Shown: positions 1 to 9,788, counted from the stretch's first letter. The stretch: DNA of 64,000 nucleotides from Pontiella agarivorans (GCF_034531395.1 NZ_JARVCO010000012.1:744001-808000); one strand, 5' to 3'. Program-made: numbers and translations. Notes: a model not told the origin generated them from the sequence alone.

Positions 1-22
1 TTTCGGGTTTCCAGTCTCATGC

Positions 23-1168
23 TTATTTACCCAGTTTTTTACGGGAGCGTTTAACAATGATTTCGCTGACCAGATTCATGATGAAAGAGAAGGCCAGCAG
101 GCAGAACGCCATGGCGAACAGGACGTGAAAACGGGAGGAGCCGGTTACGTGGTCCGCTTCGCCCATATCGCCGGCAATGGTGGCGGTAAGGGTTCGGATC
201 GGCTGCAGTACATTATACCAGGGTTCCGGAATACGGGAGGCGTTGCCGGAGGCCATCCAGACCACCATGGTTTCCCCGATGGCCCGCATCACTCCGAGAA
301 TGACCGCGGCCAGAATGCCGCTGATCGAGGCGGGAATGATGGTTTTGATGATGGTTTCCGCCCGTGTGGCCCCGAGGGCATACGAACCTTCGCGCAGTTC
401 GCGGCCGGCGGCCTGCAGGGCATCTTCAGAAACACTGACTACCGTGGGAAGGGCCATGATGCCGAGAATGATGGATACGTTGAGGGCATTGGTGCCGGAA
501 CTGATTTCGAGGCCGAGCAGTCGAGTTGAGAGTTGGAAAAGAAAAATGAGAGTCAGGGTTCCAAGGATTGGAAAAATGATTGCTCCCGCAATTTTAGGGT
601 TGGGGATTTGTTTACGGAGTTTATCAATCAGGAGGTCGCCGAGTACAATGACAAGCAGGGCGAGGATCGGCCCGAGCACCAGCCAGACGCCGGTTGAAAG
701 AATGATGCCGCCATGATTCTGGAGCAGGGGAGCGAAAACAACCAGGGCAAAGAAGCCGTATGCCACCGAGGGGATCGCCGCCAGGACCTCAATGACCGGT
801 TTTACAATCTGCCGGACCTTGAACGGGAGAAGGTCGGAGAGGCAGACCGCGGCGGAAATACCGAGGGGAACCGCAACCGCGACCGCTCCGAGTGTAACCA
901 ATCCTGTGCCGACAAAAATGGGCAGGGCCCCGAATTCAGCCGGTGATCCGGAGGGATACCAGCGGGTGCTGGAGAAGAATTCTGTGAATCCTTCGAGTTT
1001 AAAAAACGGGATCGCATCTTTCAGGATGAAATAGAAGATAAAGAAGACGGCGAAGGTGGAGAGCGAAGTGATCAGAAAAAGGAAACTTTGACCCAGCAGC
1101 GTGCTGATTCTCTGACGCCGGCTGGCGGCATCGCTCATGATTAGGTTCGTATTAGCTGTTTTGCTCAT
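23..1168 (-). CDS. pstC: Phosphate ABC transporter permease PstC
   Basis: Inner-membrane permease of the high-affinity phosphate importer PstSCAB. The 381-residue product has an N-terminal membrane helix (about 25-50), a helix group at 80-150 and the permease EAA loop at about 253-300 (EGSYALGATRAE followed by the RAIGET helix), which is diagnostic of PstC/PstA proteins. It is longer than the usual ~300-320 residues because of a hydrophobic insert around 153-215. It lies 238 bases after pstS on the same strand, separated by a hairpin at 1353-1383; pstA and pstB would be expected beyond the left edge. A GGGA stretch sits about 12 bases upstream of the start; a second ATG at 1135 is possible. 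Family assignment is firm. Confidence 0.93.
   Translation of the reverse strand: MSKTANTNLIMSDAASRRQRISTLLGQSFLFLITSLSTFAVFFIFYFILKDAIPFFKLEGFTEFFSSTRWYPSGSPAEFGALPIFVGTGLVTLGAVAVAVPLGISAAVCLSDLLPFKVRQIVKPVIEVLAAIPSVAYGFFALVVFAPLLQNHGGIILSTGVWLVLGPILALLVIVLGDLLIDKLRKQIPNPKIAGAIIFPILGTLTLIFLFQLSTRLLGLEISSGTNALNVSIILGIMALPTVVSVSEDALQAAGRELREGSYALGATRAETIIKTIIPASISGILAAVILGVMRAIGETMVVWMASGNASRIPEPWYNVLQPIRTLTATIAGDMGEADHVTGSSRFHVLFAMAFCLLAFSFIMNLVSEIIVKRSRKKLGK
559..573. repeat. TTCCAAnnnTTGGAA palindrome within pstC
   Basis: Perfect 6+3+6 copy (centre GGA) inside the coding region for a PstC hydrophobic insert. Same centre as the spacer copy at 33629-33643. Confidence 0.7.
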
Positions 1169-1352
1169 AGATACAGAAATCCCTTAAATATCGCGACAGA
1201 CCATGGGGCAGAACTGTTAGTGAAAGATTAGTGGCGGATTAAGGTTGGGTGAGTGCAGGCGGAGTATCGGAAGGCGGTAGATTTTCCAGAGGGTGGTAAT
1301 GGCGGCCGGTTGCGGGTGGGCACGGTTTCCGTTTCAGCGCGTTTGACGAAAA

Positions 1353-1383
1353 GCGGGATTCGAGCCTTTCGGCCGAATCCCGC
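1353..1383 (-). terminator. Hairpin between pstS and pstC
   Basis: Arms GCGGGATTCG and CGAATCCCGC are perfectly complementary, extended by GCC/GGC around a small loop, and are followed on the minus strand by TTTTCG. It lies just after the pstS stop codon. This is the arrangement expected of a partial terminator that keeps pstS transcript above that of the permease genes; that role is inferred. Confidence 0.75.
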
Positions 1384-1406
1384 AGGCAGGTGTAGAATAA
1401 AACAGG

Positions 1407-2225
1407 TTAGTATGCGGTGACCGGAACAAATCCGATTTCTTCCACCATTTCCTGTCCGTCCTCGGTCAGGTGGATGGTTATAAACTGATAGAGGGGAGTG
1501 CCCAGTTTGGGATAACCGTCGGTATACATGAACAGCGGGCGGGCAACCGGATATTCGCCGGTCTGTACCGTTTCCGCTGAGGGATAAATCCCGTTGATCT
1601 TCAGGGCTTTCACCGTTTTGTCCACAAAGCCGAGGCCGGCATAGCCGATCGCGGCAGGTGTGCTCTGGACGCGCTGGCGGATGGCGCCGTTGGAACCGAC
1701 ATATTCACATTTTCCGCCGATTTTCTCTTTGTTCATCACCAGCTTGGCAAAGGTTTCGTAGGTGCCGGAGTTGGTGTCGCGGGAGATCGTTACGATGGCT
1801 TTATCGGGGCCGCCGACTTCTTTCCAGTTGGAGATTTCGCCCAGATAGATTTTCCGGACCTGTTCAACGGTAAGCTCCTGCACCGGGTTGGAGGGGTGCA
1901 CCAAAATCGGCAGGCCGTCGAGGGAGACGACGTGGGCAACCGGCTGAATTCCTTTATCCGCCGCCGCTTTGAATTCGGTCTCTTTCATCGGGCGGGACAT
2001 AATGGCGACATCGCATGTGCCGTTAACCATTGATTTTGCACCATTGCCGGAGCCGGATTCGGAAACGGTGATGTTCACGTCGGGATTGGCGGCCATATAA
2101 TATTCGGCAAAGGCTTTGGCAATCGGTCCGACCGTTGTGGAGCCGTCAATAACGATCTTATCGGACGCACCGGCTGTTGCAGCAACCGTTGCCGCGGCCG
2201 TCATTGCGAGGATCTGTATTTTCAT
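1407..2225 (-). CDS. pstS: Phosphate-binding periplasmic protein PstS
   Basis: Periplasmic phosphate receptor feeding PstC/PstA. A signal peptide covers about residues 1-20 (MKIQILAMTAAATVAATAGA). Type II binding-protein features are visible: DGSTTVGPI near the mature N-terminus, SGSGNGAKS, and SRDTNSGTYETF near 148-159, all in the loops that coordinate phosphate in PstS relatives. The length of 272 residues is normal for the compact PstS class. AGGAG lies eight bases upstream of the ATG and supports this start. It is first in the pst unit; the 5' region holds TAAC-type motifs that may be Pho boxes. The neighbourhood (PhoBR, OprP porins, Na/Pi symporter) supports phosphate as ligand. Confidence 0.95.
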   Translation of the reverse strand: MKIQILAMTAAATVAATAGASDKIVIDGSTTVGPIAKAFAEYYMAANPDVNITVSESGSGNGAKSMVNGTCDVAIMSRPMKETEFKAAADKGIQPVAHVVSLDGLPILVHPSNPVQELTVEQVRKIYLGEISNWKEVGGPDKAIVTISRDTNSGTYETFAKLVMNKEKIGGKCEYVGSNGAIRQRVQSTPAAIGYAGLGFVDKTVKALKINGIYPSAETVQTGEYPVARPLFMYTDGYPKLGTPLYQFITIHLTEDGQEMVEEIGFVPVTAY

Positions 2226-2330
2226 GATTCTTTCTCCTGATTTGTTATGAATTCCTAACAGAATTTCTTAAAGGGCACGGGCAATCTGTGCTCTGCATGT
2301 TAGGCGGGCATTAGAGAAAGATTCAGAAGC

Positions 2331-2367
2331 GGTAAGTTCCAATATATTCCTAACATTGGAACTTACC
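2331..2367. terminator. 13-bp stem hairpin after the TolC-like gene
   Basis: GGTAAGTTCCAAT at 2331-2343 pairs perfectly with ATTGGAACTTACC at 2355-2367 around an 11-base loop. It sits 12 bases past the stop codon of the TolC-like gene and upstream of pstS. There is no clear T-run on the minus strand, so a Rho-independent role is likely but not certain. The loop holds CCTAACA, a motif that recurs near phosphate genes here. Confidence 0.5.
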
Positions 2368-2378
2368 GGCGGTGGTTG

Positions 2379-3695
2379 TTATTCCAGCTCATTTCCGGTG
2401 GCGGAAAGCAGTCTCAGCTGGGCCATATTGTATTTCGCGGCAGTGGCCAGATAGAGCGATTCCGCATCCGCCAATGCCCGGATGGATTGAAGCGCTTCAA
2501 GGGGGAGTCCCTGATTTTCAAAAATGCGCTCGCTGTTGAGTTCGTAGGATTTGCGGGCCCGGTCAACGGCGCGCTTTGCCAGATCGATCTGCCGGGCGGC
2601 ACTTTTGAATGCGGTGTGCGCCACACGCACTTCCGCGGCAATATCGGCTGCGGCCTGTTCCTGTTGCGCTTTGGCTTTGGTCATTTCCGCCTGATGATGT
2701 TTCATCCGGTTGCGGTTGCGCAGGCCGAGGCTGTCGAATTCCCAGTACAGCATGCCGTAAAGATCGCTGCGGCCGTCGTCATAATCATTACCGGTTCCGG
2801 TGCCGCCGCCGAAATTACCGTAACTGTATCCCACCTCCAGTTTCGGGAAAAAGATGCCGTATTTTTCCTGTTTGAGCCGGGCCTGTTCTGCAGCGGCTTC
2901 GGCGCGGTACTGTCCGATTTCCGGGCGGACTTCCAAGGCCTGGATGACCAGATCCTCAAGTTCGGTATCGGAATCAACCAGCAGAAGCGGGGTGATCAGG
3001 TGATGGGCCGGAATCAGCGCGACCTCCGGCTCCAGCCGCAACAGCCGGGCCAGGTGGTATGAGGCGATGTGTTTGCGTTCTTCCACCATTTCAGCTTTCT
3101 GCTGTTGAATGAGCGATTCCACTTCAGCCCGTTCCGCATCGGCCTGAAGCCCCTGACCGCTTGCCGCGAAATCAGCGGTCTGTTTGGCCAGAGCTTCAGC
3201 GTGACCTGCCGCTTCCCGGGTCACCTCAACCTCATGCGTTGCACGAACCAGTTCATAATAGGCCGCCGCCACATCCAGCATCACCTGCAGGCGGATCGAC
3301 TCCTCGCTGAACTGCTGCGCCCGCAACTGCTGTTTTGCCGCAAGCGGTGCGAATACCGCTTCCGAAAAATCGAGGTTGAAGGCCAGACCGGGGGCGGTCA
3401 TGGATCCCATGCCGAGATAGCGCGAATTGCGTTCGGCATCAATCACACTCCCCGATGTTTCCTGCAGGGCTCCATCCTGATAGGCATAGCCCGCCCCGAT
3501 GCGCAGCGTCGGCACCCACTGGTACCACGCTGCGGATTTTTCGAGTTCGGCCTGGGTGACATTCTGCACCTGAACCGCCAGTTCGGTATTCCGTTCATCG
3601 GCCAGTTTGAGAGCGGCAGGCAGGTCGATGGTGAGGGTTTCCCCGTACGATGCGGCAGTGAGGCCCGCCGCGATGCTCAGTAGAATTTTTTTCAT
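2379..3695 (-). CDS. TolC-family outer-membrane efflux channel
   Basis: Outer-membrane component of the tripartite efflux pump encoded just upstream. The 438-residue product starts with a signal peptide (MKKILLSIAAGLTAASYG) and consists of long, alanine-rich helical stretches with heptad character repeated in two halves, as in OEP/TolC proteins; there are short tyrosine/glycine-rich segments where the beta-barrel strands would lie (near 60-85 and 270-300). GGAGA lies nine bases before the start. It follows the RND pump gene by 17 bases, so adaptor, pump and channel form one transcript. Substrate cannot be told from sequence. Confidence 0.86.
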   Translation of the reverse strand: MKKILLSIAAGLTAASYGETLTIDLPAALKLADERNTELAVQVQNVTQAELEKSAAWYQWVPTLRIGAGYAYQDGALQETSGSVIDAERNSRYLGMGSMTAPGLAFNLDFSEAVFAPLAAKQQLRAQQFSEESIRLQVMLDVAAAYYELVRATHEVEVTREAAGHAEALAKQTADFAASGQGLQADAERAEVESLIQQQKAEMVEERKHIASYHLARLLRLEPEVALIPAHHLITPLLLVDSDTELEDLVIQALEVRPEIGQYRAEAAAEQARLKQEKYGIFFPKLEVGYSYGNFGGGTGTGNDYDDGRSDLYGMLYWEFDSLGLRNRNRMKHHQAEMTKAKAQQEQAAADIAAEVRVAHTAFKSAARQIDLAKRAVDRARKSYELNSERIFENQGLPLEALQSIRALADAESLYLATAAKYNMAQLRLLSATGNELE

Positions 3696-3712
3696 TTTCC
3701 AATCTCCGGAAA

Positions 3713-6700
3713 TTAGATGTGTTTGGGCTGATGACGTTTGGCCAGTGTGTAGACGCAGGGTACGAGAAACAGCGTCAGGATGGTGGAGGCAATCATGCCG
3801 CCGATCATCGCCCGCGCCAGCGGTACCATGGCTTCGTTGCCGACCGAGAAGTTGAAGGCAAACGGCAGCATGGAAGCCACCATCGTCAGCGAGGTCATCA
3901 GAATCGGACGCAGACGAACGCAGGCCGCTTCATAGGCCGCTTCGAAGGCATTATGCCCGCGCTCCATCTGTTTGTTGGCAAATTCGACCAGCAGAATCGA
4001 GTTGTTCACCACCACGCCAACCAGCATGAGGGCACCCATCAGCGACTGGATGTTAATGTTGGTATTGGTCACAAAGAGCGCAATCACCACACCGGACAAG
4101 GCCAGCGGAACGGCGAGCATAATGATCAGCGGTTCAGAGAACGAGCGGAACTGAGCCATCAGCACGAGGAATACCAGCACGATGGCGGCCAGTAATCCGA
4201 AGCCGAGTGATGCCGCACCTGTACGCATGGTCTGCACGGGGCCGCGCAGGTCAACACTCACGCCTTCGTCTAAGGTGATTCCGGCGAGCACTTCTTCAAT
4301 ATCTTTCACCACGGAACCGAGATCGCGATCTTCAACATTCACGTAGATGTCGTTTATTCGCGACATATTGTAGTGGGCAATTTCGCCGGGAATATTCACA
4401 CGGCTGATTTCCGCTACACTTGAAAGCGGGACGGTGCTCGGGCCGTTCGGGGTTTCGATTCGTAGCGGAATATTCCGCAGTTCGTCGAGCGATTCCACGC
4501 GGTTGTCGGCAAACTGAACGCCGATATAAAAATCGACGCCAGTGCTCGGATCAACCCAGATCATGGGGGCCATTCCGACACTCGACCCGTAGGCGGTTAG
4601 TACATTTTTGGCCACGTCTTCCTGTGTCAGTCCAACGAGGGCGGCTTTGGCGCGGTCGACTTTGATGTCGAGCTGTGGATAATCCAGCGACTGCGCAATC
4701 TGAACATCAACAGCGCCGGGAACCGTCTTGACCGCACGTTCCACCTTTTCCGCTGCAACGCGGCAGGCTTCGAGCGATCCGGAGGAAACCTGAATGTCGA
4801 TGGGGGTTGCCACCCCTTCATTGAGGGCTGCGTTAATCATGCCGCCGGTAACAAACAGGAATTTTTCTTTTGGCAGTTGTTCCGCCAATGCAACGCGCAG
4901 TTGTTTAACATATTCCATAGTGCTTGTTTTACGGCCCTGATCAGTCAGGTTGACAATCAGAAAAGCGGTGTCTGCGCCGGAGTTGGAGCTGAGCACGGTT
5001 GAAAATCCTGCCCCTTTACCAATGGGCATTCCGATGTTGGCGATCACCGATTTAATTTCATCTTCGGGGATAATGCTCTGGATCAGCTGTTCCACCTGTT
5101 CGACCACTTTTTCAGTGTTACCAAGCTGGGTACCCGGAGCAGTTTTCATACGGATCTCAAAGGAGCCTGCATCCACATCGGGGAAGAGTTCCCTGCCGAG
5201 CATGGGCGTGAGCAGGAAGCAGGCCGCCGATAGACCACCGATCACGAGGATTGTCAACCAGCGGACTTTCATGCTTTTGGCGAGGATGTTTTGGTAGAAG
5301 CCTTTCGGTTCGCCTATACGTTCTTCAAGGTTATGTTCAAGGTTGGGTGTTTTGCCGGCGCGGGTGGGGAAGCGCGCGCAGAAGGTCGGGCAGACCGTCA
5401 TGGCAATCACATAGGATGCCGCAATAGTCAGCACGGCGGCCAACGCCAGCGGCTGGAACATAAACTTGATCATTCCAGTGAGGAATAAGGCCGGGATAAA
5501 TACCGCCAGCGTGGTCACAACACCAGCCAGAATCGGCATCGAGACTTCTTCAGCTCCATCGCGCGCCGCATCGACGGGATTTTTCCCCAGTTGACGGTGA
5601 CGGATAATATTTTCCACCACCACAATGCCGGCGTCCACCACGGTGCCGACCGCGAGGGCCAGCCCGCCGATGGTCATGACGTTGAGGGTTTCGCCGGTGA
5701 AATAAAAGCCGAGGATACCGGCAAGCAGCGAGAGCGGCAGCATCAGCAGGATGGCAAGCGACGGCCGGAATCGGCGCAGGAAAAGAATCACGATGAGGAC
5801 CACGAGAAGCGCTCCGATCATAATTTGTTTCTGCAGGCCGGCCATGGCTTGGCGAATATAGGTGGACTGGTCGCTGACGAGAGTAATTTCGGTGGATTCC
5901 GGGATATCGCCGCTCTTTTTCATGGCGGGGATTTTTTCGGCGAGGCCGTCGCGGATGCGATCAACCACCTGCACGGTGTTTTCGCCGGGTTCGCGGAGAA
6001 GCGGGCAATAGACCGAGCGCTTACCATTCACGCGGACCACATTGTATTGAATGGCGGCATCGTCCTGGGCATAGCCGATGTCTTTAATGAAGATCGTTTG
6101 ACCATCGCGGACGGCGACGGGCACATTGTCGATGTCGGCTGTTCCGGGCAGGGTGTTGACCGGATGAACCTGATATTCAAGTCCGCCCAGTTGCATGGTT
6201 CCGCCACCGAGCACCAGATTGGCTTTTTCCAGCGCGTTCACGACATCGAGTGGTTCGAGGTGGTGTGCAGCCAGTTTATCCGGATCGATGTAAATCATCA
6301 TCTGGCGGAATTTTCCGCCGAACGGGTGGGGGATCTGAACGCCTTTAATTCCGCCCATCTTGTTGCGGACGGCGTAGTAGCCAATTTTATAGAGATCGGT
6401 TTCAGTCAGTCCTTCTCCGCCGATGGCCGCGAGCACGACCGGCAGGTTGGCCGGTTCGCCACTCATTGTGAAAGGAACCTCAATGCCGGGCGGCAGGTGG
6501 TGGAGGTCGCTCATTTCAATGTTCACGACATCGTTCATGGCGGCCGAAGGGTCGGCACCGGCCTGGAAGGTGACTTTGATGATGCAGGCTCCGGGCATGA
6601 TCCGGGCTTCAATGGTGTCGCGTTTGCCCGCCATAGTCAGTACGCGTTCGACGCGGGCCGAAACCGATTTTTCCATATCGAGCGTGGGCAGCCCGGGATA

Positions 6701-6847
6701 AGAATAGTAGGTCGCCACGACCGGTTTTTTGAAGCTGGGGAGAATATCGGTCGGAATTTTCGGGTAGACCGCCCAGCCGAGGAAGGCCAGGGCCAGCACG
6801 CCGGCTAAAACGGCAAATGAGTTTTTAAGGGAAAATTTTACAAGCAT
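3713..6847 (-). CDS. RND efflux pump, inner-membrane permease
   Basis: Proton-driven efflux transporter of the AcrB/MexB-like RND superfamily. At 1044 residues it has the full 12-helix, two-porter-domain layout: an N-terminal helix at 8-30, a large periplasmic loop to about 340, six helices at 340-500 with the proton-relay segment GTVVDAGIVVVENI (Asp about 405), then a second loop and the final helix bundle from about 870. It lacks the paired DD of AcrB and has a single Asp, as in several other RND branches. GGAGA precedes the ATG. The adaptor gene is 14 bases upstream and the TolC-like gene 17 bases downstream. It could export drugs, detergents or metals. Confidence 0.93.
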   Translation of the reverse strand: MLVKFSLKNSFAVLAGVLALAFLGWAVYPKIPTDILPSFKKPVVATYYSYPGLPTLDMEKSVSARVERVLTMAGKRDTIEARIMPGACIIKVTFQAGADPSAAMNDVVNIEMSDLHHLPPGIEVPFTMSGEPANLPVVLAAIGGEGLTETDLYKIGYYAVRNKMGGIKGVQIPHPFGGKFRQMMIYIDPDKLAAHHLEPLDVVNALEKANLVLGGGTMQLGGLEYQVHPVNTLPGTADIDNVPVAVRDGQTIFIKDIGYAQDDAAIQYNVVRVNGKRSVYCPLLREPGENTVQVVDRIRDGLAEKIPAMKKSGDIPESTEITLVSDQSTYIRQAMAGLQKQIMIGALLVVLIVILFLRRFRPSLAILLMLPLSLLAGILGFYFTGETLNVMTIGGLALAVGTVVDAGIVVVENIIRHRQLGKNPVDAARDGAEEVSMPILAGVVTTLAVFIPALFLTGMIKFMFQPLALAAVLTIAASYVIAMTVCPTFCARFPTRAGKTPNLEHNLEERIGEPKGFYQNILAKSMKVRWLTILVIGGLSAACFLLTPMLGRELFPDVDAGSFEIRMKTAPGTQLGNTEKVVEQVEQLIQSIIPEDEIKSVIANIGMPIGKGAGFSTVLSSNSGADTAFLIVNLTDQGRKTSTMEYVKQLRVALAEQLPKEKFLFVTGGMINAALNEGVATPIDIQVSSGSLEACRVAAEKVERAVKTVPGAVDVQIAQSLDYPQLDIKVDRAKAALVGLTQEDVAKNVLTAYGSSVGMAPMIWVDPSTGVDFYIGVQFADNRVESLDELRNIPLRIETPNGPSTVPLSSVAEISRVNIPGEIAHYNMSRINDIYVNVEDRDLGSVVKDIEEVLAGITLDEGVSVDLRGPVQTMRTGAASLGFGLLAAIVLVFLVLMAQFRSFSEPLIIMLAVPLALSGVVIALFVTNTNINIQSLMGALMLVGVVVNNSILLVEFANKQMERGHNAFEAAYEAACVRLRPILMTSLTMVASMLPFAFNFSVGNEAMVPLARAMIGGMIASTILTLFLVPCVYTLAKRHQPKHI

Positions 6848-6861
6848 GGGGAATCTCCGGC

Positions 6862-7908
6862 TTACTTACGGGCTTTAACGGATACGGCGTCGCCGTCACG
6901 CAGGCGGCCGAGGCTGTTGGCGACAATCTGTTCGGTGCCGGTCAGGCCGGAAAGGATTTCAATTTCGGTGCCGGTGTCGGAACCGGTGGTTACCGGAATC
7001 CGTTTTATTTTTTCATTTTCAACGGCGTAAACGTGCGGGGCACCGTCGTTCAGGCGGACCGAACCGGCGGGCAGGATGAGGGCATCGCGGCGGTATTCGA
7101 GTTCAACGGTCACTTTTCCGTACATGCCGGGGTAGAGCAGCCCCTGTTGGTTATCGAGATCAATTTCAGTACGCATACGTCGGGTTTTTCCATCAAGCAC
7201 GCCCGCTGACCGGGTGATTTTTGCGGAGAAGGTCTGGCCGGGATAGGCATCGAAGGTCAGCCCCACGCGGTCGCCGTTGTTCAGCCAGACGGCTTCCCGT
7301 TCCGGGATATAGGTGACGGCTCTCAACGGGGTAACCGATGCCACTTCAAGCAGCACGTGGCCTGAATCGGCCGCTACGAGATCGCCGGGATCCACATTGC
7401 GGGTTGAAACAATTCCGTCGAAGGGGGCGGGAATCTCCGTGTATTGCAGTATCTGTTCGGCTTCGGCCAGTTTAGCTTCGGTGACCGCTTTTGCGGCGAC
7501 CGCCTGATCAAAGCGGAATTGTGCTTCCTGTGCCGCTTTTTCGGTGATTGAGCCCTTAGCGGCGAGATCCTGAACCCGGCGGTTTTCGGATTCGGCAGCA
7601 GCCACGGCGGCTTCCCGGTTCCGGATTTCCGCCTGCAACACAGCTGCTGCAGCCACCAGTTCGGGGGCGTCGATGCGAACCATGGGCTGTCCTTTTTTAA
7701 CGGGTGAGCCGATATCAACGAGCACTTCCCGGACATATCCGGTGACCCGTGTGCCGAGATCGGCGGAATGAAAGGCTTCCAGGCTCACCGGCTGGGTGGT
7801 GGTGATGCTCAGATCCTTTTTCTGAACGGGAACCAGCTCCACGGGGGCGGCGGCGTTTGTCAGAGCAGCGGTCAGCAGACCGGCGGTTAGAATCAGCTGT
7901 TTTTTCAT
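6862..7908 (-). CDS. RND efflux periplasmic adaptor (membrane fusion protein)
   Basis: HlyD/AcrA-type adaptor that bridges pump and outer-membrane channel. It has a signal peptide to about residue 20, a lipoyl/barrel-sandwich half (YVREVLVDIGSPVKKGQPMVRID), an alpha-hairpin coiled coil at about 75-140, the returning lipoyl half (YTEIPAPFDGIVSTRNVDPGDLV), a beta-barrel segment and a membrane-proximal domain; 348 residues is normal. No N-terminal lipobox is seen. It is first in the pump operon, with a palindrome upstream and a sensor kinase/regulator pair just before it. Confidence 0.92.
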   Translation of the reverse strand: MKKQLILTAGLLTAALTNAAAPVELVPVQKKDLSITTTQPVSLEAFHSADLGTRVTGYVREVLVDIGSPVKKGQPMVRIDAPELVAAAAVLQAEIRNREAAVAAAESENRRVQDLAAKGSITEKAAQEAQFRFDQAVAAKAVTEAKLAEAEQILQYTEIPAPFDGIVSTRNVDPGDLVAADSGHVLLEVASVTPLRAVTYIPEREAVWLNNGDRVGLTFDAYPGQTFSAKITRSAGVLDGKTRRMRTEIDLDNQQGLLYPGMYGKVTVELEYRRDALILPAGSVRLNDGAPHVYAVENEKIKRIPVTTGSDTGTEIEILSGLTGTEQIVANSLGRLRDGDAVSVKARK

Positions 7909-7949
7909 GGTAACTCTCCTGTCGTTTAAAAATTCAATCGTGCTGATGG

Positions 7950-7980
7950 GTATATAATATGAGTGTAATACTCATGATAC
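7950..7980. promoter_or_regulatory. Palindrome in the efflux operon promoter
   Basis: ATGAGT (7959-7964) and ACTCAT (7970-7975) are inverted around GTAAT, and outer GGTAT/ATACC arms flank them. A TATTAT-like -10 box on the minus strand overlaps. Placed about 45 bases upstream of the adaptor gene, it is a good candidate operator for the linked two-component regulator; binding is inference. Confidence 0.4.
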
Positions 7981-8091
7981 CTTAACACAGACGTGGAGAA
8001 GAGGTGTATGCGGGACAGGTTGGAATTAGAATGGGATTGAAAATCCCGTAATACATTGTCGTTCAATGAAATGAGAATATCTTAAGATTGC

Positions 8092-9111
8092 TTAAGGTAG
8101 TCGGATGTCAAATCGGACTCCGCCTTGGGCGCGATTGCGGGCTTTTATGCTTCCGTTGTGCAGTTCAATGATTTCCTTCACGATGGCCAGTCCGAGGCCG
8201 TTCTGGCCGGAACTGCTTCTGAATTCTTCAAAAATATAGGGAAGGAGTTCTTCTGCTATAGCGGGACCGGTATTTTCAATGGTGAGAATTCCGCCGGACT
8301 GTGAAACGATGATTTCGCCGTTTACGGGGACATGGCGGATGGCGTTATCCAGCAGATTGGCGATGACCTGTTCGATCAGTTCCGGGATACCCTTCAGTTT
8401 GAAACCGGTGTCCAGCTGGTGATGAATGGAAATTTTTCCGGCTTCGGCCAGCGGTGAAAACTGATCGATAACGCGGGTGATGGGATCCGCAAGCAGAAAA
8501 GAGACGAATGATTTCCGTAGCGTACCGGCGTTCAGGCGTGCCAGTTGAAGGAGCTGGCTGACCATGCCGGTAAGTTGGCGAAGGTCTTCGAGCATCTGTT
8601 CAATGGAACGGGCATACTCCTGCGGAGTCCGGGCTGACATCAGGGCCGTTTCACCGGTACTGCGCACGGCAGCCAGTGGGGTCCGCAGCTGGTGGGCGGC
8701 ATCACCGCTGAAGCGTCGAAGCCGTTCCAGTGTGGTTTCGTATCGGTCAAAAGCGAGGTTGAATCCGGTGGCAAGCTGGTCGAGCTCATCGTAGGTGTTG
8801 TTCAATGAGATGCGTTTTGAAAACTGCCCGCCGCTGATCTCTTCCGCGGTCTGCACCATCTCCTGGAGGGGCTGTAGGAGCTGTCGGGTCAAGCGCCAGG
8901 CAATAAATGCAGTAATCGGCATGGACGCCAGGCCGACCAAAAAGAAAACCACCACTTCGTGAGCGGCTTCGTTGAATCGGGATGGATCAAAAACCGCTTT
9001 GCGGAATTCCACGATGCATAGAATAACAAAAAAAATAAGATAGGAGCTCAGCAGCAGAAGAATCAGTTTGCGAAAATAGCGGATCCGCAGGGGGGATTTC
9101 CGGAATTTCAT
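8092..9111 (-). CDS. Sensor histidine kinase of the efflux cluster
   Basis: Membrane sensor kinase of the QseC/CusS type. Two membrane helices (about 15-35 and 53-75) enclose only a short periplasmic loop, followed by HAMP (about 70-125), HisKA with phospho-accepting His140 in GDAAHQLRTPLAAVR, and an HATPase domain ending in NGLGLAIVKEIIELHNG. At 339 residues it is short, so the stimulus is probably sensed in the membrane or through a partner. Its ATG overlaps the stop of the regulator gene (ATGA), showing translational coupling. The efflux genes follow on the same strand 183 bases later, so they are the likely targets. Confidence 0.88.
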   Translation of the reverse strand: MKFRKSPLRIRYFRKLILLLLSSYLIFFVILCIVEFRKAVFDPSRFNEAAHEVVVFFLVGLASMPITAFIAWRLTRQLLQPLQEMVQTAEEISGGQFSKRISLNNTYDELDQLATGFNLAFDRYETTLERLRRFSGDAAHQLRTPLAAVRSTGETALMSARTPQEYARSIEQMLEDLRQLTGMVSQLLQLARLNAGTLRKSFVSFLLADPITRVIDQFSPLAEAGKISIHHQLDTGFKLKGIPELIEQVIANLLDNAIRHVPVNGEIIVSQSGGILTIENTGPAIAEELLPYIFEEFRSSSGQNGLGLAIVKEIIELHNGSIKARNRAQGGVRFDIRLP

Positions 9112-9788
9112 GAGCGTTCCTCCAAGGTAAAGCCGATACCGCGGAGGGTGTGCAGCAGTTTAACCGGTGCACCGGTATCGATCTTTTTCCGGAGATTGGA
9201 AATATGCACATCAATAATGTTGTCGTATGAAACCGAGTGTGAGGCGGTTTGCAGGACTTCGCGGGCCAGCATTTCGCGGGGAACCGGTTCGCCGGTACGG
9301 CTGGCGAGAAAATAGAGGATATCGAATTCGCGGGGAGTGAGTTCAATGCTGCAGCCGGCGCGGTCAACCTTCCGCCTGACCGGATCAATTTCCAGGTCGG
9401 CAATCTTTATGGTGGTATCGGCCGGTTTCTTCCCTCGGCGCAGCAGGGCGCGAATACGTGCCTGAAGTTCCGCAAACGCGAAGGGTTTTACGAGATAATC
9501 ATCGGCCCCGGCATCGAGTCCCCGAACACGATCATCAATTTTATCACGTGCGGTAATGAGGATGACCGGCAGAATGGGATCGGTTTCGCGGATCCGGTTC
9601 AACACATCGAGCCCATCCATATCCGGCAGGCCGAGATCCAGCAGAATCAGATCAGGTTTGCGATTGTTGAAACAGGTCAGGGCATCACTCCCTTTTCCGA
9701 CCACGGTCACGTCATATTCCGATTCGCGCAGCCCTTTGGCGAGGGTGGCGGAAATCCGTTGGCTGTCTTCTGCGATGAGTAAATGCAT
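9108..9788 (-). CDS. OmpR-family response regulator of the efflux cluster
   Basis: Two-domain DNA-binding response regulator. The receiver spans about 1-115 with phosphorylation site Asp51 (LILLDLGLPDMDG), the switch Thr in ITARD and Lys in VKPFAF; the winged-helix domain covers about 125-220 and ends in LLHTLRGIGFTLEE, typical of the OmpR/PhoB group. At 226 residues it is complete. It overlaps the kinase gene by four bases. Similarity to CusR/QseB/PmrA types is general and does not identify the signal. Confidence 0.9.
   Translation of the reverse strand: MHLLIAEDSQRISATLAKGLRESEYDVTVVGKGSDALTCFNNRKPDLILLDLGLPDMDGLDVLNRIRETDPILPVILITARDKIDDRVRGLDAGADDYLVKPFAFAELQARIRALLRRGKKPADTTIKIADLEIDPVRRKVDRAGCSIELTPREFDILYFLASRTGEPVPREMLAREVLQTASHSVSYDNIIDVHISNLRKKIDTGAPVKLLHTLRGIGFTLEERS

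Noticed and set aside
5591-6808. 405-codon plus-strand frame opposite the RND pump
   Set aside because: Composition is a mirror of the pump gene; no family resemblance.
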